Part shown: positions 51,228 to 60,611 of the stretch, one piece after another
Layout of the letters: each line of letters opens with the position of its first letter
How positions within the stretch are numbered: the first letter of the stretch is position 1
Source: CAVWTN01 sp963757945
GTDB taxonomy: Bacteria; Vulcanimicrobiota; Vulcanimicrobiia; Vulcanimicrobiales; Vulcanimicrobiaceae
Direction: 5' to 3'
NCBI GenBank assembly: GCA_963757945.1
Contig: CAVWTN010000002.1
Span: 1,488,001 to 1,552,000 of the forward strand
Length of the DNA stretch: 64,000 bases
Notes under the pieces: model-generated
Seen by the model: the letters and a program-made list of their open reading frames with translations, nothing else
Databases searched by the model: none
Told to the model about the DNA's origin: nothing
Position numbers and translations under genes: made by a program

Positions 51228-51290
51228 CGATCCAACTTCGATCTGCGATCGTTCCGGCTCGCGGGCCCCGCGCGCGGGGCGAGGGTGTTG

Positions 51291-51740
51291 CTAGCTTGCT
51301 TTTGTCGCGACGGGGACGGGGCGCTTCTCGTCGAGGTCGAGCAGATCGAACCAGGTGACGATGTCGGTCCGTTCCGGCGCGAGCTGCTTGCGCAGGTTCA
51401 GGAAATATTCTTCGCCGTGGCTGCCGGGCTCGGGGGCCCAATGCGTCCGCTCGTTGTTGAACGCCGCGATCTCGGCCGGCGTCTTCTTCGAGAGGTTCGA
51501 GGATGATTGGAGCCACGCGACGATCGCGTCGTCGCTTCCGAGCTCCGTGACCTTCTTCGCGAACGTCTCGGCGTCGATGCCGAGGAACGCGAAGAGCGGC
51601 TTGTCGTGCGGACAGTCGTAATCGTATTCGCCGAGGTGCCCTTCGCTGTAGGCCTTGGCCTTATCGATCGATCGCTTGAGCGAAACGAGACCGGCAAGTT
51701 TGTCTTTTGCGCTGCGAGGCGCGGTTTTCGTTAAATCCAT
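51291..51740 (-). CDS. DUF5069 family protein
   Basis: 149 residues from ATG 51740 (MDLTKTAPRSAKDKLAG). The family hallmarks are the early RSAKDKLAGLVSLKRSIDKAKA, YDYDCPHDKPLFAFLGID in the middle, and a C-terminal DIVTWFDLLDLDEKR. DUF5069 proteins are small, cytoplasmic and uncharacterised. A longer frame from 51773 adds only eleven residues and lacks a better ribosome site. It is followed by the Acg-type gene, 63 bases on. Confidence 0.85.
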   Translation of the reverse strand: MDLTKTAPRSAKDKLAGLVSLKRSIDKAKAYSEGHLGEYDYDCPHDKPLFAFLGIDAETFAKKVTELGSDDAIVAWLQSSSNLSKKTPAEIAAFNNERTHWAPEPGSHGEEYFLNLRKQLAPERTDIVTWFDLLDLDEKRPVPVATKAS

Positions 51741-51859
51741 ATCCCAAGTATGCCCCACGCCGGCGGCAGCCAAAAGTGGCGCCCGAGTTCACCCGAACCG
51801 CCCAACGAATCCGGCCGCGCGCAGTCAGCGCTGTCGCAAAGAGCAAGCGACCCACCCGA

Positions 51860-51913
51860 ATCCTGAGCTTGCCGAAGCAACCTCAGGATTCGACGGGCTC
51901 AGAGTGACGGGGG
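51860..51913. repeat. Dispersed repeat copy, diverged inverted pair
   Basis: ATCCTGAGCTTGCCGAAG (reverse unit) and GATTCGACGGGCTCAGAGTGACG (forward unit) face each other around CAACCTCAG. The copy ends just before the stop codon of the macroglobulin gene. Confidence 0.6.
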
Positions 51914-51916
51914 TGG

Positions 51917-54900
51917 CTATCGAAGGATGGTGACGCGCTCGAGCGTGCCTGCAGCGGAGAGAGGGGGGCCGTACATCGCGTAGGCGGTCGGCGGTGAGGC
52001 GGAGTAGGTGCCGGGCGTCGTGACGCGCAGGCGGTAGCTGAGTTTGAGCGGGTAGTTCGCGTACGTCTGCGTTGCGAAGAAGACCGCGCGATCGTCGAAG
52101 AATTGCAGACCGCTCCACGAGTTGCCGGATTCATACTGCAGCGGCTGGTATTCCAGGCCCGCCGGGAACGGATCTTCGACGGCGACGTATTGCGAATCGT
52201 TCGCCGAGCGCACTTCGACGTTGACGGTCACTTCATCGCCGACGCGCCACGGCCCGGGATGGCCCGCGTCGTACGTGCGCGTCACCGTGAAGCCGCTCTC
52301 GAGCGATGCGCCGAGATCGCGCAGCCCCGCATCATCGAGATCCGCGATGCGCGACTGCGTGGCCGGCGCATAGCGCGTCCAATCCGACGACCAATAGAGG
52401 CTCCCCGTCCCCGTGCGTTCGATCGTCACGCTGCCGCCCGCGGCGAGCAGCTCGGCCGGAACGCGCACGCCCGCGTCAGCCGCGTCGAGCACGGGCTTCG
52501 TAACGGTCAATTCTTTGACGATGCGGTCGCCGACGCGCACGCGCACGGTCTCGTGCGGCGTGAACTCGGCCGGATCGAGCGCGAGCGATTCGGAGATCGC
52601 GTAGACCGCCGCGGCCGTATCTTTCGTCGTGTACCACCACGCGCCGCGCTGCTTCGCGCGCAGCCAGTTCACCACGCGCGCGATGCGCGGCGAGTTCGGG
52701 CGCAGCGCCGCTTCGAGGCGCAGCGCGTAGGCCGTGGTCTCGACCGGATCGTCCTGCCAGCGATAATGCCATGATTCGCCGCGCCACGATGCATACGTGC
52801 CGTCGTCGCTCACGCGCGCGTCGAGCAGCGCGAGCATCTGCTTTGCGCCCGCCGCATCGCCGAGCGTGTGATAGGCCAGCCCCAGCGTCGCGACGGCGTA
52901 CGAGTTCAGCGCGCTCGAATGCGAGGCGGTCTGCGCGAGCAGCGCGCGATCGACGCGGTCGGGCGCGACGTCCGCGAGCGCGAACAGCATGAACGCGCGC
53001 GTGTTCCACTGCGAGCCGGCTTGCGGGCCGCCCCAGAGGCCGAGCGTATCGTCGTTCGAAGCCGCGAGTTGCGCGAGCAGGCTCTCGACGCCGCGGTCGA
53101 TGACGGAGGGCCCGGCGTCGAATCCGCTCTTGCGCATCTCGGCCAGGCCGTAGAGCGCGTAGGCGGTCATGAACGGATTCGCCGCGTCGTGCTCCCACCA
53201 GCCCCACGAGCCGTCGGGATGCTGCAATTCCGTCAAGCGGCGGATCGCCTTGCGCGAAACGTCCGCCGGCTTCAAGTCGCTCGGATCGGGCAGCTTCGCG
53301 CGTTGCAACACGCGTTCGACGAAGACCGCGGGCAGTGCGGCGGACATCGTCTGTTCGACGCAGCCGTACGGATACACGTCGAGCAGGCGCACGTTCTGCA
53401 TCAGGGATGCGACGACGCTCGGCGAGAGATCGAGCCGCAAATCGCCGGCGACGTAGCCCACCGGCAAGCGCAGCGCGAGCGTCGCATCCTTCGGCAGGCT
53501 CCCCGCCGCGCGCGCGTGTTCCGCGACGCCGACCGGGAGGACCGGGAGCCGCGTTTCCACGCCGTCGCGCAGACCGCCGCTGGTGCCGGCGGCTTGCAGG
53601 AGCGCGAGCCCCAAGCCGGGCGCGCGCACGTCGAAGCGTTTCGTCGCGCTCAGCATCGCATCGAAGGCCACGTCGCCGCTCGCATCGGGCACGCCGAGCG
53701 CGGGCGCCGAGAAACGCAGCGTCGCGCCGGCGACGCCCGATGCGCCGTGCGCGATGATCGCGGCTTCGGAACGGTCGCCCAGGCGCAAGAAGCGCGGCGC
53801 TTCCAGGCGGATCAGGAAGTCCTTCGTGACGAGCGTCTTCGCGGCGCCGCTGCCGATCTCGCTGCCGGTCGTGACGGCGACGGCGTTCGTATCGTAGGTC
53901 GTCAGCGAATCCGGCCATGCGAAGGAGACCTCGCCGCGGCCGTCATTCCCGGTGACGACGGCGGGCGCCCAGAACGCGGTGTCGCGGAAATCGCTGCGCA
54001 GATCCGTGAACTCGGGGGCCGTGTGCACCGCCTCGACGTTCGCCAGCTTCGCGACTTGGGGGACCCCGCGCAGCATCGCGTGGCCGCCGGCCGCGTACAT
54101 ATCCGACGTCAAGCCGGGACGCTGATACGGTTCGTTCACGTTGGACCACGAAGGCTCGGGATTCGGCGTTGGCGAGGGCCGCCGGTAGAACGCATCGTAC
54201 GGGCTCAGCGCGTTCGCGCGGCGCAGCGCGAAGATCGCCTCGTCGACGATCGCGATGCCGACCTCCGCGCGCACGGGGTGGTTCGCGCCGTCGCGCACGT
54301 CGAGGGTGAAGCGCGCGCGCTCGCCCGGGACGTACTTCTGCTTGTCGCTCGAGAGTGCGACGTGCAGTTCGCGCGGCGCGGGTGCGACCTTCAAGAGCGC
54401 GTTCGCCGTCAGCGGATAGCCCTGCGTGCTCGGGATCTCGAGCGTGACGGAATATTGCGCGGCGTCGTGCGGCGCGGCGACCTCGAGCGTGCTGACCGCC
54501 GCGTTCAAGTGGACGGCGTGCGCTTCGACGTTGCGGCCGTTCGAGATCAGGAGCAGCGCATCCACGTTCGCGACCGGCGCGGTCACGAGCACTTGCGCGC
54601 GCTCGCCCGGAGCGTAGGTGTCTTTTTGGCTGACGAGCGTCACGCTGTCGAAGGTGTAGGCCGGGCCCGCTCCTTCGGAGGTCACCCAGAGCGCGGTACG
54701 CGCCTCGACCTTGCGCCCGGCCTCATCGGCGGCGGTCGCGACGACGGCGTAGTAGCCGGGTTCCGCCGCGCGCCATTGCAGCGTCGCGTTCCCCTTCGCA
54801 TCGGTGCGAACGCTGACGCGATCCGCCTGCGTGGTTTGCGGCTCGCCGCGCGGCTGATAAACGATGCGTGAAAACGTGACGTCGACCGCGACGCCCGCGC

Positions 54901-56368
54901 GCGGCTTGCCTTCGTAATCGCGTGCGGTCAACGTGTAGTCGACCAGATCGCCGTGGCGCACGAACACGGACGCCGTCTGCAGCGAAAGCGCGAACGAGGC
55001 GGGAACGAGCGCGCTCGTGGCTTGCGTGCTGACGGTGCGGCCCGAATCGTCGCGCGCGTCGACCTGGAGCAACAGGCGCGCGGCGGAATCGAGCGGCTTC
55101 GTCGGGATTTCGATCAGCGCGTTCCCCGCCGGGTCCGTCTTCAGCGTTCCCTCGCCGAGGACTTCCGGCGGCCCGTTCACCGGGAAGATGCGCACGCTGT
55201 GGAAGCGCCAGGGCCCGCCCCACCACTGATAAATCGGTTCGCTCACCGCGCGGTAATGCACGGTCATGCCGCCGGCCGGGCGCCCGAACAAGTACGCGGC
55301 CGCGAGCGTGTAGCGCGCCGTCGTGCCGCCGACGACCGCGGGTTGCGAACTCTTCAGGTCGAGCACGTATTCGGGTTTCTTGTACGCTTCGACCGCGAGC
55401 ATGGTGCTTGCGGGTCCGACCGATAGTTGCAACGTGCCGAGCGGCACGTCGTCCGGCAGGCGCAGTTCGCCGTTGATCGTTCCGAACTCCGTGAACGAGC
55501 GTTCGTCTTTCGCGAGCGTCGCGCCGGTGGTCTGCGAGACGAGCGTGACCTCACGCTTACCGGTTCCGAGCGTGAATGCACCCGGCTCGCCCGTGCGCAG
55601 GATCGCGCGGTACGAGATCGTTTGACCGGGGCGATAGATCGGACGATCCGTCTGAATGAAGCCGGCCTCGGGGCTCATCGTCAAGCCTGCGTTCCACAGC
55701 GACGTCACGGCGAGCGAGCCGTCCGGCGCGCGCGCGACCAGCCGCGCGTTACCCTCGCCCGCTTGCGGATCGAGTTCGACGCGCGCGAGCCCGTCGCGAT
55801 CGAACGCGCCGGTGCGCCGTTGCGAACCCTGTTGCACTTCGAACGTCGCATCGCCGCGCCGCCGCAGCGTGCGCAGGTCGACCGCGAACACGATCAAGTG
55901 CGATCCGCTCCAATGCGCGAGCGTGCCGATCGTCGTCACGTCGATCGATTGAATCGAGGTCCCGCCTTCGGCCTCGACCAACAGCGCATAGCGGCCGACC
56001 GGCAGCGTGCCGAGGTCGATCCGGTGCCCGCGCCCGTCGGCGACGGCGGGGTCGAGCGCGCTCACCACGGAGCGCAGGGGCTGCAGTGCCGTCAGCTCAG
56101 CGGTCGTCGGCGGGCGACCTTCGAACGCCGTGCGGCGCGCAAGTTCCGCCGGTAAGAGGTAGAGCTTGCCGGAGACGCCGGCCGGGTGGGAGGTCACGAT
56201 GGGGACCTCGACGCGGTGATCGGGCGTGAACGTGAGCGGCCCGCGGTACCATTGAATCAGCGTCTGCGCCTGCAGCTTGCCGGCTCTGCCGAAGGCGACC
56301 ACGAGGGCGCCGGCGGTCACCACGGCGATGAGGGCCACGAGAAAGGCGAGCCGGCCGAAGCGTCCCAT
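51917..56368 (-). CDS. Bacterial alpha-2-macroglobulin with thioester motif
   Basis: 1483 residues from ATG 56368. An N-terminal signal/anchor (GRFGRLAFLVALIAVVTAGALVVAF) precedes a chain of MG domains (IQTDRPIYRPGQTISYRAILRT around 245), a bait-like and Ig region, the A2M core (FRDTAFWAPAVVTGNDGRGEVSF around 800), and a thioester domain with YGCVEQTM (Cys1003, Gln1006) and helical toroid repeats (TELQHPDGSWGWWEHDAANPF). The C-terminal receptor-like domain ends the chain. Such proteins trap proteases that attack the envelope. Many bacterial copies pair with a penicillin-binding protein 1C gene; none is adjacent here. A thioester-less relative is at 30992. Confidence 0.95.
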   Translation of the reverse strand: MGRFGRLAFLVALIAVVTAGALVVAFGRAGKLQAQTLIQWYRGPLTFTPDHRVEVPIVTSHPAGVSGKLYLLPAELARRTAFEGRPPTTAELTALQPLRSVVSALDPAVADGRGHRIDLGTLPVGRYALLVEAEGGTSIQSIDVTTIGTLAHWSGSHLIVFAVDLRTLRRRGDATFEVQQGSQRRTGAFDRDGLARVELDPQAGEGNARLVARAPDGSLAVTSLWNAGLTMSPEAGFIQTDRPIYRPGQTISYRAILRTGEPGAFTLGTGKREVTLVSQTTGATLAKDERSFTEFGTINGELRLPDDVPLGTLQLSVGPASTMLAVEAYKKPEYVLDLKSSQPAVVGGTTARYTLAAAYLFGRPAGGMTVHYRAVSEPIYQWWGGPWRFHSVRIFPVNGPPEVLGEGTLKTDPAGNALIEIPTKPLDSAARLLLQVDARDDSGRTVSTQATSALVPASFALSLQTASVFVRHGDLVDYTLTARDYEGKPRAGVAVDVTFSRIVYQPRGEPQTTQADRVSVRTDAKGNATLQWRAAEPGYYAVVATAADEAGRKVEARTALWVTSEGAGPAYTFDSVTLVSQKDTYAPGERAQVLVTAPVANVDALLLISNGRNVEAHAVHLNAAVSTLEVAAPHDAAQYSVTLEIPSTQGYPLTANALLKVAPAPRELHVALSSDKQKYVPGERARFTLDVRDGANHPVRAEVGIAIVDEAIFALRRANALSPYDAFYRRPSPTPNPEPSWSNVNEPYQRPGLTSDMYAAGGHAMLRGVPQVAKLANVEAVHTAPEFTDLRSDFRDTAFWAPAVVTGNDGRGEVSFAWPDSLTTYDTNAVAVTTGSEIGSGAAKTLVTKDFLIRLEAPRFLRLGDRSEAAIIAHGASGVAGATLRFSAPALGVPDASGDVAFDAMLSATKRFDVRAPGLGLALLQAAGTSGGLRDGVETRLPVLPVGVAEHARAAGSLPKDATLALRLPVGYVAGDLRLDLSPSVVASLMQNVRLLDVYPYGCVEQTMSAALPAVFVERVLQRAKLPDPSDLKPADVSRKAIRRLTELQHPDGSWGWWEHDAANPFMTAYALYGLAEMRKSGFDAGPSVIDRGVESLLAQLAASNDDTLGLWGGPQAGSQWNTRAFMLFALADVAPDRVDRALLAQTASHSSALNSYAVATLGLAYHTLGDAAGAKQMLALLDARVSDDGTYASWRGESWHYRWQDDPVETTAYALRLEAALRPNSPRIARVVNWLRAKQRGAWWYTTKDTAAAVYAISESLALDPAEFTPHETVRVRVGDRIVKELTVTKPVLDAADAGVRVPAELLAAGGSVTIERTGTGSLYWSSDWTRYAPATQSRIADLDDAGLRDLGASLESGFTVTRTYDAGHPGPWRVGDEVTVNVEVRSANDSQYVAVEDPFPAGLEYQPLQYESGNSWSGLQFFDDRAVFFATQTYANYPLKLSYRLRVTTPGTYSASPPTAYAMYGPPLSAAGTLERVTILR

Positions 56369-56495
56369 GCCCCCAGAACGCGGCGCGCGCGCCCGTCGTT
56401 TCGCGCGTGCAACTTCAAGTCCGGAGCGCGGGTAGTTAGGGCCGGACGGTGTGCACGGAGCCTTGGGCTCGCCGTCCGGAAAGCGAGGCTCGCCG

Positions 56496-57080
56496 GTGGA
56501 AGCTCAACAGTTTGCGACGGCCTACGCGCTAAGTACGAGCGTCGGGCTGCGGGCGTTCATGACGCTGGCGCTCGCGGCGATCGCCGTGCACTTCGGTTAT
56601 TTGCATCCCTCGGCGCAGTTCGCGTGGCTCGGCACGGACGGCGTCATGTGGACGCTCTTCGGCCTGGCCGCGCTGGAGTTTTTCGCCGACAAGATCCCGG
56701 TCGTCGATCACGCGCTGCACACGATCAGCTTCGCGACGAAGCCGATCGTCGCGGCGATCCTCGTCGGCAGCGCCGTCCCCGACGGCACGCCGGACGCCGG
56801 GCTCTACACCGCGATGTTCGCCGGCGCCGCGAACGCGTTCGGCGTGAACGCCGCCTCCGCGACCGCGCGCGCCGCATCGACCTCGATGACGTTCGGCTTG
56901 GGCAACCCCGTGCTCAGCGTGATCGAAGACGCGGTCGCGCTGATCGGCGTCGCGATCTCGTTCTTCTTGCCGATCCTCGGCGCGTTCATCGCGATCTGCC
57001 TGACGGTCTTCCTCGTCTGGCTCGCGCGCCGCACCTGGACCTACCTCCGCAGCAAGCGCGAAGCGGCCGCCGTGCGCTAA
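56496..57080 (+). CDS. DUF4126 membrane protein
   Basis: 194 residues from GTG 56496, with GCGAGG seven bases upstream; the frame back to 56451 is not needed. Several helices (TSVGLRAFMTLALAAIAVHF, IVAAILVGSAVPDG, VALIGVAISFFLPILGAFIAICLTVFLVW) and the signature LEFFADKIPVVDHALHTI identify DUF4126. The family is of unknown function and sits in the inner membrane. It is divergent from the macroglobulin gene with 127 bases between. Confidence 0.85.
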   Translation: MEAQQFATAYALSTSVGLRAFMTLALAAIAVHFGYLHPSAQFAWLGTDGVMWTLFGLAALEFFADKIPVVDHALHTISFATKPIVAAILVGSAVPDGTPDAGLYTAMFAGAANAFGVNAASATARAASTSMTFGLGNPVLSVIEDAVALIGVAISFFLPILGAFIAICLTVFLVWLARRTWTYLRSKREAAAVR

Positions 57081-57120
57081 AGGGCCCGCGGCGCGAGGCT
57101 ACTCCTCGCCGTCGTACCGG

Positions 57121-57489
57121 TCACCTGTTGCGCTCGGCGATTTGCCGTGCACGTAGTTCTACGATGCTTTCGATCAACGTCACCGGGACGGGCTCGGACA
57201 GCGGGAAACTGATGGTTCCCTTTTTGACATCGTACGCCGCGAGTTCATCCTTGAATGTCGCGAGGATGCTCTCACTCGCAAGATAGAGCGAGTAGTGCCG
57301 TTTCCAACCGGCGAAATGCACGAGGCCCTCACCGCGCAGCCTGTATGCGGGCATCCTATACGAAATCAACTCCTCGGCTTCGGGCACAGCCTTGCGAATG
57401 GCCTCACGCACGCGCTCGAGAGCGCTTTGCGCGCCTTCGGGTTGCGCCGCGATGTACTCGTCCACGGATGCAACGTCGTTCTTCGCCAT
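57121..57489 (-). CDS. DUF1801 (YdhG-like) family protein
   Basis: 122 residues from ATG 57489, preceded by GGAAG. The family pattern is clear: VASVDEYIAAQPEGAQSALERVREAIRKAVPEAEELISYRMPAYRL, then VHFAGWKRHYSLYL and KKGTISFPLSEPVPVTLIESIVELRARQ. Members bind metal-chaperone-like partners or act in stress; the name 'iron chaperone-like' is used, but function is unproven. It is alone, between DUF4126 and the DUF2442 gene. Confidence 0.88.
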   Translation of the reverse strand: MAKNDVASVDEYIAAQPEGAQSALERVREAIRKAVPEAEELISYRMPAYRLRGEGLVHFAGWKRHYSLYLASESILATFKDELAAYDVKKGTISFPLSEPVPVTLIESIVELRARQIAERNR

Positions 57490-57613
57490 CGTGTGTCTTC
57501 CGATCCGGGATTTGCCATATGGCTCCTTTTCGAGTAGGCGCCGCGTACGTTCGGTCGTTTTCGGCGGCTTGGGCCGACGACCGGGGAGATAAGCGCTTGC
57601 GCTGGCGCGGGAG

Positions 57614-58054
57614 TTACGCTGCGTCCTTGCGGGGGCGGCCGCCTTTGCGGCCGTTGGCTCGCGAGGCTGCTGCGCGCGCGGGTGTTTTCTTTGCGGCGTT
57701 GATCCGGGCCCCGATTGTTCCAAGCGTCGCTTCACCGGCCGCCACCACTAGGAGCTGCTCGAGCAAGACGCCGTCGTCGACGGCGTCCGACCACAAACCC
57801 TCGTTCCCGGGCGTGACTGCGACATCCGCAAGCAGCGCGGCCTCCGCTCGCGCAAAGCCGGCAATCGCGAGCCGGGGAACGCAGATGCTGGCGCCCGTCG
57901 AGAGCTCGGCGACGATCGCATCAAGCGCTGCGTCATAGCGCCCTGCGCGAATCTTCGTTGCAGCCTTCTCGCGCGCTCGCGCCGCCTTTGCAGCGTTGCG
58001 AAGCTCGGCATCCGTCGTGAGGATGCGGCCTCTCTTCTTCGCGCTTGGCTTCAT
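57614..58054 (-). CDS. DUF2442-like protein with AT-hook-like tail
   Basis: 146 residues from ATG 58054, overlapping the DUF4160 stop (ATGA). The centre (RLAIAGFARAEAALLADVAVTPGNEGLWSDAVDDGVLLEQLL) resembles the DUF2442 domain. The C-terminal tail is basic: ASRANGRKGGRPRK, an AT-hook-like DNA-binding pattern seen in relatives. DUF2442/DUF4160 gene pairs are often described as toxin-antitoxin-like, with the DUF2442 protein as the regulator; the role here is inferred from order and overlap. Start at 58075 would add residues without a ribosome site. Confidence 0.7.
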   Translation of the reverse strand: MKPSAKKRGRILTTDAELRNAAKAARAREKAATKIRAGRYDAALDAIVAELSTGASICVPRLAIAGFARAEAALLADVAVTPGNEGLWSDAVDDGVLLEQLLVVAAGEATLGTIGARINAAKKTPARAAASRANGRKGGRPRKDAA

Positions 58055-58317
58055 GACGGCTGACTCGCTTTCCACAGTTCCATGAGATCCTCGTGCGCAT
58101 CGCGAGCCGTTTCGAGCACGATGCGCAGCTCGCGCGTCGTCACCGTGCCTCGAATGGGATCGCCATGGGCTTGGGATAGCCGCACGTCGCCGCTGGGAAG
58201 TAATTCCACGATAACCTCGCCGCTTCCAATGTCCGCGTGGAGGTGAGGGACCGCCGCACCAGCATGGTCCCCCGAGATCGCCCGAAAGCGAACTTGCCCA
58301 ATGCGCTTACTCCTCAT
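58051..58317 (-). CDS. DUF4160-like protein
   Basis: 88 residues from ATG 58317. The pattern VRFRAISGDHAGAAVPHLHADIGSG with the paired His, then IVELLPSGDVRLSQAHGDPIRGTVTTREL, and a C-terminal AHEDLMELWKA match the DUF4160 family. These are small proteins encoded before DUF2442 genes, with which this gene overlaps by four bases. Biochemical function is unknown; a TA-module role is only an inference. No clear ribosome site precedes the ATG. Confidence 0.72.
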   Translation of the reverse strand: MRSKRIGQVRFRAISGDHAGAAVPHLHADIGSGEVIVELLPSGDVRLSQAHGDPIRGTVTTRELRIVLETARDAHEDLMELWKASQPS

Positions 58318-58359
58318 GCGGCCAAAAACCTAGGCTTAGGTTATTCAACGGCCTTCGCC

Positions 58360-59022
58360 TTACTCCCGGCGGCTGGCGTTGGGGAAGGCTCGGGGTTGGA
58401 TCAGGACGATCGCGCGGGGGGCGACGCGGATCAGCCCGACGTCGGCGAGGACGTTCAGTTCGCGGGTGAGCGTTTCGCGGCTCGTGCCGATCAGGTCGGC
58501 GAGGTCTTGGTGCGTGAGGTTGATGCCGATGCGCAGGTGGCCGTCCTCGTCGCGGACGCCGTGCTCGTAGGCCAGGCGCCCGAGCAGATCGACGAGCCGG
58601 CCGGGAACGCTCTTGCCGGCAAGCTCCGTCAATTCGATCTCGAGCGCATCGAGCCGGCGCGCGACGCCGCGCGCGAACGCGCTCGAGATCAGCACGTCGG
58701 CGAGCAGCAGGCGCTCGAAGCGCCCCGCATCGAGGACGGCCACTTCGCCCGGGTCGAGCGCGATCGCACTCGTTTCCCGGCGCGCCTCGCGCGACATCCA
58801 GCCGTACTCGCCGACGATGTCGCCGGGCTTGCGCAGCGCGACGATCGCCTCGCCGCCGGTCGCGAGCGTGCGCACGACCTTCACTCGCCCCGCGAGCACG
58901 AAGTAGACGGAGTGCGCCGGATCGCCCGGCGTATACAGCACGTCGTTGCGCGCGAGCGGCGTGCGCTTGGACTGCGCGAGCAACACCTCGCGCCAGGCCG
59001 GCTCGAGATCGCTCAGGTTCAT
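58360..59022 (-). CDS. Crp/Fnr-family transcription regulator
   Basis: 220 residues from ATG 59022, overlapping the deacylase stop (ATGA). The cyclic-nucleotide-binding fold is at the N-terminus (LYTPGDPAHSVYFVLAGRVKVVR, KPGDIVGEYGWM). A winged helix-turn-helix is at the C-terminus: NLTHQDLADLIGTSRETLTRELNVLADVGLIR, with the recognition helix TSRETLTRELN. No cysteine cluster for an iron-sulfur centre is seen, so it is more Crp-like than Fnr-like. It ends an operon with lnt, lptC and an N-acyl-D-amino-acid deacylase; its targets are unknown. Confidence 0.92.
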   Translation of the reverse strand: MNLSDLEPAWREVLLAQSKRTPLARNDVLYTPGDPAHSVYFVLAGRVKVVRTLATGGEAIVALRKPGDIVGEYGWMSREARRETSAIALDPGEVAVLDAGRFERLLLADVLISSAFARGVARRLDALEIELTELAGKSVPGRLVDLLGRLAYEHGVRDEDGHLRIGINLTHQDLADLIGTSRETLTRELNVLADVGLIRVAPRAIVLIQPRAFPNASRRE

Positions 59023-60611
59023 GCGGAACTCGCTCGCCCGCCGCGCAGCGCGCGCCCGGGCCGCGCGCCGGTCGGCGTGCCGTTGCGCGCGACGGCGCGG
59101 CCGTTGACCCAGACCGCGTTGATGCCGAGCGGATACGAATACGGCCGGTCGTAGGTTGCCGTATCGACGATCGTCTCCGCATCGAACAGCACGAGATCCG
59201 CGAACGCGCCCACAGCGATGCGCCCGCGCTCGGCGATGCCGAAGAGATCGGCGGGCAGCGAGGTCATGCGCCGGATCGCTTCGGCGAGTTCGAGCGTCTT
59301 GCGCCCGCGCACGAAGCGCCCGAAGACGCGCGGGAACGTACCGAACGTGCGCGGATGCGGCACGCCGCGCGCCGTGCGCCCGCTCGTCGCGCGCGCGGAC
59401 GCATCGCTGCCGACCGCGCTGAATTCGGCGCTGAGCACGGTCGCGACGTCGTCCTCGCTCATCGCGAAGAAGATCGCGTCGACGTCGAGATTCTCTTCGA
59501 CGAGCAGCCGGATCGCGGCGCGCGCGGGCTTGAGCCCCCAGGCGCGCGCGATATCGTCCATGCGTTCTCCCGCGAGTTCGGCATTGCGTTCGGTCCCGGC
59601 GGTCGCGATCTTGATATCGTGCCAGTTCCCCGCCTGCTCGAGTTCGAGCCGCAACGCGAGCACGGCTGCCTGCTCGGGATCGCGCAAGCGCGCGAGCGTC
59701 GCCTCGCGGCCGCCGCGCGCGTATTCCGCCGGTAAGATCGTCGAGAGTTCGGTCCAGCCGGCGACGTATGGATACACGTCGGCCGCGCACTGCGCGCCGC
59801 GCTGACGGGCGCGCGCGATCAGCTCGAGCGAGCGGTGCACTTTGCCCCAGTTCTTGCGGCCCCAGGCCTTGTGGTGCGAGAACTGCACCGCGACGTCGGC
59901 CAAGCGCCCGATCTCGAGCGCCTCTTCGACGGCCTCGATCGAACGGTCGCCCTCGTCGCGTAAGTGCGTCGCGTAGCGGCCGGCGCCCGCCTCGCGCGCC
60001 GCGCTCGCAAGCGCCACGAGCTCCGCCGTATCGGCGAAGCGCCCCGGCGTGTAGATGAGGCCGCTCGAAACGCCGAGCGCTCCATGCTCGACGACCTCGC
60101 GCACGAGCGCGCGCGCCGCCGCGAGTTCGCTTTCGCCGAGCGGGCCGTCGCGATCGCCGCGCACGCCGCGCCGGATCGTGCCCAGGCCCGCGAGCGTCGC
60201 CACGTTGAGCGCGACGCCCGAGCGTTCGACGAGCGTGAAGAACGCATCGAGCCCTTCCCATTCGAGATCGAGGCCGTACCCGCGCGCATCCGCGCGCTTG
60301 CGCTCGATCGCCAAGCCCCGCAGCGGCGCGACCGACGTGCCGCAGTTTCCGCCGATCTCCGTCGTGACGCCCTGCAGGATCTTGCCTTCGCATGCGCCGT
60401 CGACGAGCCACAGCTCGTCGCTGTGCGAGTGGACGTCGATGAAGCCGGGCGCCAGGCATAAGCCGCGCCCGTCGATGCGCTCGTTCGCGTCGCGTTCGGC
60501 GAGATCGCCGATCAGCGCGATGCGCTCGCCGACGATCGCGAGATCCGTCTGCCGCGGCGTTGCGGAATGCCCGTCGTAGATGCGGGCGCCTTCGACGATC
60601 GTCGAGATCAC
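59019..60611 (-). CDS. N-acyl-D-amino-acid deacylase family amidohydrolase
   Basis: 530 residues from GTG 60611, overlapping the lptC stop as GTGA. Amidohydrolase landmarks of the D-aminoacylase group are present: FIDVHSHSDELW (metal HxH), GGNCGTSVAPL with the Cys seen in this subgroup, FSHHKAWGRKNWGK, and VGSDAS with the catalytic Asp. The late segment RMTSLPADLFGI...GRIAVGAFADLVLFD is typical. It would release free D-amino acids from N-acyl forms, or act on related ureido/amide compounds. Next to LPS and lipoprotein genes it may take part in envelope turnover, but that is inference. Confidence 0.9.
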   Translation of the reverse strand: MISTIVEGARIYDGHSATPRQTDLAIVGERIALIGDLAERDANERIDGRGLCLAPGFIDVHSHSDELWLVDGACEGKILQGVTTEIGGNCGTSVAPLRGLAIERKRADARGYGLDLEWEGLDAFFTLVERSGVALNVATLAGLGTIRRGVRGDRDGPLGESELAAARALVREVVEHGALGVSSGLIYTPGRFADTAELVALASAAREAGAGRYATHLRDEGDRSIEAVEEALEIGRLADVAVQFSHHKAWGRKNWGKVHRSLELIARARQRGAQCAADVYPYVAGWTELSTILPAEYARGGREATLARLRDPEQAAVLALRLELEQAGNWHDIKIATAGTERNAELAGERMDDIARAWGLKPARAAIRLLVEENLDVDAIFFAMSEDDVATVLSAEFSAVGSDASARATSGRTARGVPHPRTFGTFPRVFGRFVRGRKTLELAEAIRRMTSLPADLFGIAERGRIAVGAFADLVLFDAETIVDTATYDRPYSYPLGINAVWVNGRAVARNGTPTGARPGRALRGGRASSA

